This document shows positions 6,339 through 7,406 of a DNA stretch of 7,406 nt, in pieces. A model generated the notes under the pieces. It saw nothing but the letters and a program-made list of their open reading frames with translations. It did no database searches and was not told where the DNA came from. Numbering within the stretch: position 1 is the first letter of the stretch; every line of letters starts with the position of its first letter. Where the stretch lies: contig JBAYFO010000098.1 of NCBI GenBank assembly GCA_041667115.1, positions 1-7,406 on the forward strand, written 5' to 3'. The position numbers were made by a program, and so were the translations under genes. This DNA is from UBA1563 sp041667115 (lineage in GTDB: Bacteria; Bacteroidota; Ignavibacteria; Ignavibacteriales; Ignavibacteriaceae).

Positions 6339-7241
6339 TTGAAAATATCTCGATATAGTAAAAATCCCATCCTCACTAAAGAGAATGTTTCATTCAAGAT
6401 AAATAGTATTTTTAATCCGGGAGCCGTTAAATACAACGGGAAATATATCCTCCTTTGCAGAGTTGAAATGCCGATAGGGAGATCGTCATTAGTAATTGCA
6501 GAAAGTGAAGACGGATATAATTTCACCGTATCTTCAAAACCTGTACTTACTGCAGAGGATCATAAAGATTGTTATGAATATGTGAACTGGGGAATTGAAG
6601 ATGCACGCATTACACAGATTGAAGATAGATTTTATATAACCTATACCGGTTATTCGAAATATCAACCCGTGGTAATATTAGCAGAAACGACAAATTTTGT
6701 GGACTTTAAAATTCATGGTCCCATCTCCGAACCATCTAATAAAGATTGTGCTTTGTTTCCAGAAAAAATTGACGGTTACTATTGGAAAGTTGATCGCCCA
6801 ACCGCTGAAACTAGAAGAGATATTTGGATAAGCAGCAGTCCTGATTTAATTCATTGGGGCGGTTATAAAGTATTGCTTGAACCTGAATTAGGTACCTGGG
6901 AAACAAATAAAATTGGCGCGTCAAGTAATCCAATCAAAACTTCAGAAGGATGGTTGATGCTTTATCACGGAGTAAGATCGTTTGGTACCGGATCCATTTA
7001 TAAACTTGGTGTTGTTCTGCTCGATCTTAAAAATCCTTGGATAGTAAAAAGGAAAAGCAAAGATCCGATTCTTTCTCCGGATGAAGATTATGAACGTATC
7101 GGTGATGTTAACAACGTAGTTTTTTCGAATGGTTGGATTATAGAAGAGAATGGAGATGTAAAGATTTATTATTCAGGTGCAGATACCAACATCTGCTTAG
7201 CTGAAACTAATGTCGATTATCTTTTATCACTTTGTAAATAG
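6339..7241 (+). CDS. Short GH130-family beta-mannoside phosphorylase or mannosidase
   Basis: This 300-residue cytoplasmic enzyme has the compact GH130 size. Motifs in order are RYSKNPILT (5-13), FNPGAV (25-30), LLCRVE with Arg41 and GRSS (47-50), GIEDAR (85-90) with Asp88 as expected catalytic acid, CALFPEKIDGYYWKVDRP, DIWISSSPDLIHWG, NPIKTSEGWLMLYHGV with His210, and DVNNVVFSNGW. It matches GH130 members acting on short beta-1,2- or beta-1,4-linked mannosides. The Asp is the known general acid of the family, and the family fold and mechanism are established. That this protein is a beta-1,2-mannobiose-type phosphorylase is inference from the tandem GH130 arrangement. The start is TTG 6339, supported by AAAGG at 6326-6330 and by the need to retain the first propeller blade. 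It follows the long GH130 gene by 30 bases, so the two enzymes probably act in sequence or on different chain lengths of one imported sugar. Confidence 0.9.
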   Translation: MKISRYSKNPILTKENVSFKINSIFNPGAVKYNGKYILLCRVEMPIGRSSLVIAESEDGYNFTVSSKPVLTAEDHKDCYEYVNWGIEDARITQIEDRFYITYTGYSKYQPVVILAETTNFVDFKIHGPISEPSNKDCALFPEKIDGYYWKVDRPTAETRRDIWISSSPDLIHWGGYKVLLEPELGTWETNKIGASSNPIKTSEGWLMLYHGVRSFGTGSIYKLGVVLLDLKNPWIVKRKSKDPILSPDEDYERIGDVNNVVFSNGWIIEENGDVKIYYSGADTNICLAETNVDYLLSLCK

Positions 7242-7253
7242 TTTTAAGCAAGA

Positions 7254-7406
7254 ATGAAAACAAATCTCTCATTTGTAAAATGGATTTTGATAACGACACT
7301 CATTGTTGTTTGCAGTGAATTATCGATAGGGCAAACAACATTCACGGTAAACAAATCACACCTTGATTATCTCTACAAAGAAATTGAAGTGAATGGCAGA
7401 CAGATG
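7254..7406 (+). CDS. Exported protein of unknown function, N-terminal fragment
   Basis: The frame opens at ATG 7254, 12 bases after the previous stop, and is still open at the window edge (51 codons). It begins with a signal peptide: Lys2, a hydrophobic stretch at about 10-20, and likely cleavage in SIG|Q at 26/27. Cys20 follows IVV, which does not fit a lipobox, so a soluble or secreted protein is more likely than a lipoprotein. The mature start (TTFTVNKSHLDYLYKEIEV) is too short to assign a family. By position in the operon it could be an exported glycoside-active enzyme that supplies the importer, but nothing in the visible residues proves this. A purine-rich AAGCAAGA precedes the start; a strong ribosome site is absent. 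Confidence 0.75.
   Translation, partial: MKTNLSFVKWILITTLIVVCSELSIGQTTFTVNKSHLDYLYKEIEVNGRQM

Noticed and set aside
4857..7241. The two GH130 genes as a recent tandem duplication
   Set aside because: They share motif order but differ greatly in length and in most residues between motifs, so they are anciently diverged paralogues, not a recent copy.

Overview
The window is AT-rich DNA (mid-30s percent GC by eye), and every gene lies on the + strand. The organism is probably a member of the Bacteroidetes/Chlorobi (FCB) group, most likely Ignavibacteria-like. Supporting signs are the tail of a PorV/PorQ-type outer-membrane barrel ending in Phe, signal peptides ending in FS|Q or IG|Q, weak Shine-Dalgarno sites and frequent GTG/TTG starts. 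This placement is inference from gene style, not a database match.

Layout: (1) 1-270, C-terminus of a PorV-like outer-membrane protein. (2) 270-1823, an exported SurA/parvulin-like chaperone with a degenerate isomerase domain and an apparent internal duplication. (3) 1830-3125, a lipoprotein sugar-binding protein. (4) 3125-3997 and (5) 3994-4812, two MalF/MalG-type permeases. (6) 4857-6308, a long GH130 protein (483 aa). (7) 6339-7241, a short GH130 protein (300 aa). (8) 7254-7406, the start of another exported protein, cut by the window edge.

Adjacent genes overlap by 1-4 bases or are separated by 6-44 bases. The largest gap is 44 bases, so there is little room for an internal promoter or terminator and the block reads as one operon. 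No stretch over 300 bases lacks a gene. No RNA gene, insertion sequence, CRISPR array or clear terminator was seen.

Working model: the lipoprotein catches an oligosaccharide in the periplasm and the two permeases import it, using an ATPase encoded elsewhere. The two cytoplasmic GH130 enzymes then break it down. GH130 enzymes act on beta-mannosides, many by phosphorolysis to alpha-mannose 1-phosphate. Tandem GH130 genes of different chain-length specificity are known from Thermoanaerobacter (Teth514_1788/1789, beta-1,2-mannoside phosphorylases). A beta-mannoside, possibly beta-1,2-linked, is therefore the leading guess for the substrate. The most unusual points are the enlarged architecture of the long GH130, the double chaperone-domain protein in a sugar operon, and the use of an ABC importer with a PorV-like barrel where SusCD would be common in Bacteroidetes.
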